This document shows, one piece after another, positions 62,330 through 64,000 of a stretch of DNA of 64,000 bases. This DNA is from Limnobacter sp. CACIAM 66H1 (GTDB lineage Bacteria; Pseudomonadota; Gammaproteobacteria; Burkholderiales; Burkholderiaceae_B), in assembly GCF_001601825.1 (NCBI RefSeq), contig NZ_LUJK01000001.1, positions 1 to 64,000 of the forward strand, written 5' to 3'. The notes under the pieces are model-generated. The model made no database searches. It was not told the DNA's origin and worked only from the letters and a program-made list of their open reading frames with translations. The position numbers and the translations under genes are program-made. The first letter of the stretch is position 1. Every line of letters starts with the position of its first letter.

Positions 62330-63049
62330 TTACGCCTCCTTTTTCAAGGGCATGGTGCGTACGGCAGAGTCTTTTTGCATGGGGGACCCGGTCAGGAAGT
62401 AGGCGTGCAACTGGCGCGCAAATCGGTTCAACTTGCTCAGCAAGCCTTTGTTGGCCCGGGTCAGTGCGTTGTAGCCCAGCACCGCTGGAATGGCCACGGC
62501 AAGGCCGAATGCAGTCATGATCAGGGCCTCGCCCACCGGGCCTGCGACTTTGTCGATACTGGCCTGGCCTGAAACACCAATGCCCACCAGCGCATGGTAA
62601 ATGCCCCACACCGTACCGAACAGGCCAACAAACGGGGCTGTAGAACCCACTGAAGCCAAAATGGACAGACCAGACTGCAGCTTTTCAGCGGCTTCATCCA
62701 TGGCGCCGCGCAGCGCTTCGCTGAGCCAGTCGGCCAGGCTGATTTGCCCGTGCAGGTCGTCTTTGTTCGTGCTGTGATGGTTCACAGCCGCCTGGCCCTC
62801 GATCGCCATGTGGTGAAACGGGTTGCCGGTGTCTTTGCCCAGCACCTGAAGACCTTCTGCGAAGCTGTGGGTGTGCCAGAACTTGTCGACTGCGCCAACA
62901 TTTTTACGCAGGCGATACAGGCGAATGCTGCGGGTGATGATGACGTACCAGGACGCAATCGACATGATCAACAGCAGCAGTGCCACGCTTTTGATGACCC
63001 AGTCACCTTGGGCCCACATGGCGGCCATACCGTAAGGGTTGTTTTCCAT
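62330..63049 (-). CDS. exbB: MotA/TolQ/ExbB proton channel protein
   Basis: 239 residues with three transmembrane helices (about 16-36, and two later). LSILASVGSTAPFVGLFGTVWGIYHALVGI is the pore helix region, and GPVGEALIMTAFGLAVAIPAVLGYN the third helix. It forms the pentameric motor around ExbD. Its position between tonB and exbD makes ExbB more likely than TolQ. Confidence 0.93.
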   Translation of the reverse strand: MENNPYGMAAMWAQGDWVIKSVALLLLIMSIASWYVIITRSIRLYRLRKNVGAVDKFWHTHSFAEGLQVLGKDTGNPFHHMAIEGQAAVNHHSTNKDDLHGQISLADWLSEALRGAMDEAAEKLQSGLSILASVGSTAPFVGLFGTVWGIYHALVGIGVSGQASIDKVAGPVGEALIMTAFGLAVAIPAVLGYNALTRANKGLLSKLNRFARQLHAYFLTGSPMQKDSAVRTMPLKKEA

Positions 63050-63079
63050 TTCAATAAACCTCGCTTAAATTCAATGTTC

Positions 63080-63793
63080 TCAGTTATTCAATACAAAAGA
63101 AACCGGTTGCACATACCAAAACGGAATTGGCTTGTCGCCTCGTTTCGCGGGCACGTACTTCCAGGTTTTCACAGCCTGAAGGGCTGCATTGTCCAGTCGC
63201 GGAAATCCGCTTGACCGGTTCAGCTTGATTTCACCCACACTACCGTCAGGGAGAATGTACACATCCAGCATCACCCGCCCTTGCTCGCCCAATCGGCGTG
63301 ACAGTGCCGGGTATTGCGGCGCCGGGTTGTTCAGGTGCGCGGCGTCCGTGCGTGGCGGCGTTACAGGTGCTGGCGCCTCGGGTGCTGGCGTGGCCTGTTG
63401 AACAGGCGCAGATGGCGGCGCAGGTGGAGTTGGGGCCGCTTGCTGTACCGGTTCCTGCGCCACTTCACGCACAGGCTCGGGCTTTGGTGTTGGCTTGGGC
63501 GTCGGTTTGGCCACAGGCTTTGGTGTGGGTACGGGTTTTGGTTCCGGCTTGGGCGGCGGCACTGGCTTGGGCGGTGGCGGGGCGGGTTCAGGTTCAGGCG
63601 CTACCAATACACCCACTACGCTGGGTGGCGTAACAACAGGCTCACTGACGCTGAGTTGTTGCGCGGCCCAAACCAAACCCAGCACGTGCAACAACACCAC
63701 ACCGGCGAAGGTGACGGCATTGCTGATTGTTTGAGTGTTGTTGCCCTGTAGAGCACTCATTGGAACGGACATGGTGTTCAACGTTGTGTTCAT
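63080..63793 (-). CDS. tonB: Energy-transducing protein TonB
   Basis: 237 residues: one N-terminal membrane anchor (AVTFAGVVLLHVLGLVWAA), a long Pro-Lys/Pro-Glu periplasmic spacer (about 70-150) and the C-terminal TonB domain (PAPQYPALSRRLGEQGRVML, SSGFPRLDNAALQAVKTWKYVPA). It contacts the TonB box of outer-membrane receptors such as those encoded in this window. A Fur box lies 74 bases upstream, and the gene leads the exb unit. Confidence 0.95.
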   Translation of the reverse strand: MNTTLNTMSVPMSALQGNNTQTISNAVTFAGVVLLHVLGLVWAAQQLSVSEPVVTPPSVVGVLVAPEPEPAPPPPKPVPPPKPEPKPVPTPKPVAKPTPKPTPKPEPVREVAQEPVQQAAPTPPAPPSAPVQQATPAPEAPAPVTPPRTDAAHLNNPAPQYPALSRRLGEQGRVMLDVYILPDGSVGEIKLNRSSGFPRLDNAALQAVKTWKYVPAKRGDKPIPFWYVQPVSFVLNN

Positions 63794-63866
63794 TGAGTCA
63801 ATTGCTTCGATCTTGCTTGCTGACTATTCAATCAGCAAGCAATTTTCATGCACTCCAATTTGTGAA

Positions 63867-63881
63867 TGAGAATTAATATCA
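63867..63881. promoter_or_regulatory. Fur box before tonB
   Basis: Read on the minus strand, TGATATTAATTCTCA matches the 7-1-7 consensus TGATAAT-N-ATTATCA with two mismatches. It lies between the end of a TonB receptor gene and tonB, so iron should repress tonB-exbB-exbD. Confidence 0.7.
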
Positions 63882-63906
63882 AAAAGAGTGTAGCAGATCT
63901 TGGCGA

Positions 63907-64000
63907 TTAGAATTCGACCGACAAGCTCACATTGACGGTTCTCGGCGTGCTGGTACCCACACGCACTGCACCGAATGAATCGGTGGTAGTGCCTGCTTGC
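63907..64000 (-). CDS. TonB-dependent receptor, C-terminal end only (partial)
   Basis: An open frame enters from the right edge and ends at TAA (63907-63909). The visible residues QAGTTTDSFGAVRVG and STPRTVNVSLSVEF are the last barrel strands with the terminal phenylalanine required for outer-membrane insertion. It lies directly upstream of tonB on the same strand. Ligand cannot be inferred. Confidence 0.8.
   Translation of the reverse strand, partial: QAGTTTDSFGAVRVGTSTPRTVNVSLSVEF

Noticed and set aside
63314-63751. Plus-strand open frames of repetitive composition at the right end
   Set aside because: They are the reverse complement of the Pro/Lys-rich spacer of tonB; the repeat is protein composition, not a tandem DNA repeat element or gene.

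Overview
The window looks like a chromosomal segment of a heterotrophic betaproteobacterium, probably Burkholderiales. A freshwater or marine phenol degrader of the Limnobacter kind would fit, but no rRNA or other phylogenetic marker is present, so this is inference from gene families and layout. Genes are densely packed (no gene-free stretch over 300 bases), GC is moderate, and I see no tRNA, rRNA, CRISPR array, insertion sequence or prophage.

Layout. 1-7.9 kb: a leftward phenol hydroxylase operon (dmpKLMNOP), dmpQ and catechol 2,3-dioxygenase, preceded by a sigma-54 promoter and followed by its activator dmpR. 8-10.7 kb: a decaying pair, a peptidase S15/CocE-like lipoprotein with an internal deletion and a frameshifted AraC regulator. 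10.7-16 kb: a GDT1-family manganese exporter behind a yybP-ykoY riboswitch, 3-hydroxyisobutyryl-CoA hydrolase, katG and a LysR regulator. 16-22 kb: isochorismatase-like hydrolase and pirin, then an acyl-CoA dehydrogenase / SDR / phosphotransferase / DUF6285 / histidine phosphatase operon. 22-24.4 kb: an ECF42-type sigma factor with two DGPF (YciI) proteins and an NTF2-like protein. 24.5-36 kb: a Fur-boxed, frameshifted TonB receptor, a periplasmic binding protein, two overlapping lipoprotein hydrolases (one a ceramidase), a di-haem DUF1111 protein, a nitroreductase, a catalase-related protein and an iron alcohol dehydrogenase.

36-44 kb is an alcohol-oxidation locus: a TonB receptor resembling the PQQ transporter PqqU/YncD, a calcium-type PQQ alcohol dehydrogenase (exaA-like), a secreted pentapeptide-repeat protein, a NarL-type two-component system and a PhaC-like hydrolase. 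A shared motif (GGAAWWWWTCC, then usually TTTTCTTG) occurs in front of the receptor, of exaA, and between the kinase and the hydrolase, so these may form one regulon.

44-48.6 kb carries exported oxidative or aromatic-stress genes (Tat-type intradiol dioxygenase, ChaN lipoprotein, HExxH protein, dienelactone hydrolase) and ohrR/ohr, with a shared operator-like sequence before the dienelactone hydrolase and ohr. 48.6-50.7 kb is an amidoligase / class I glutamine amidotransferase / YqaA cassette of unknown product. 50.7-54.1 kb: arsH and modABC. 54.2-61.8 kb: a large DUF6351 lipoprotein, a hybrid sensor kinase, HexR, an SMP-30 lactonase and pgi. 61.9-64 kb: exbD, exbB and tonB behind a Fur box, and the 3' end of another TonB receptor.

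Three loci (S15 hydrolase, AraC, TonB receptor at 24.5 kb) are broken. The S15 lesion is a sizeable deletion; the other two are single-base shifts that could be real or sequence errors.
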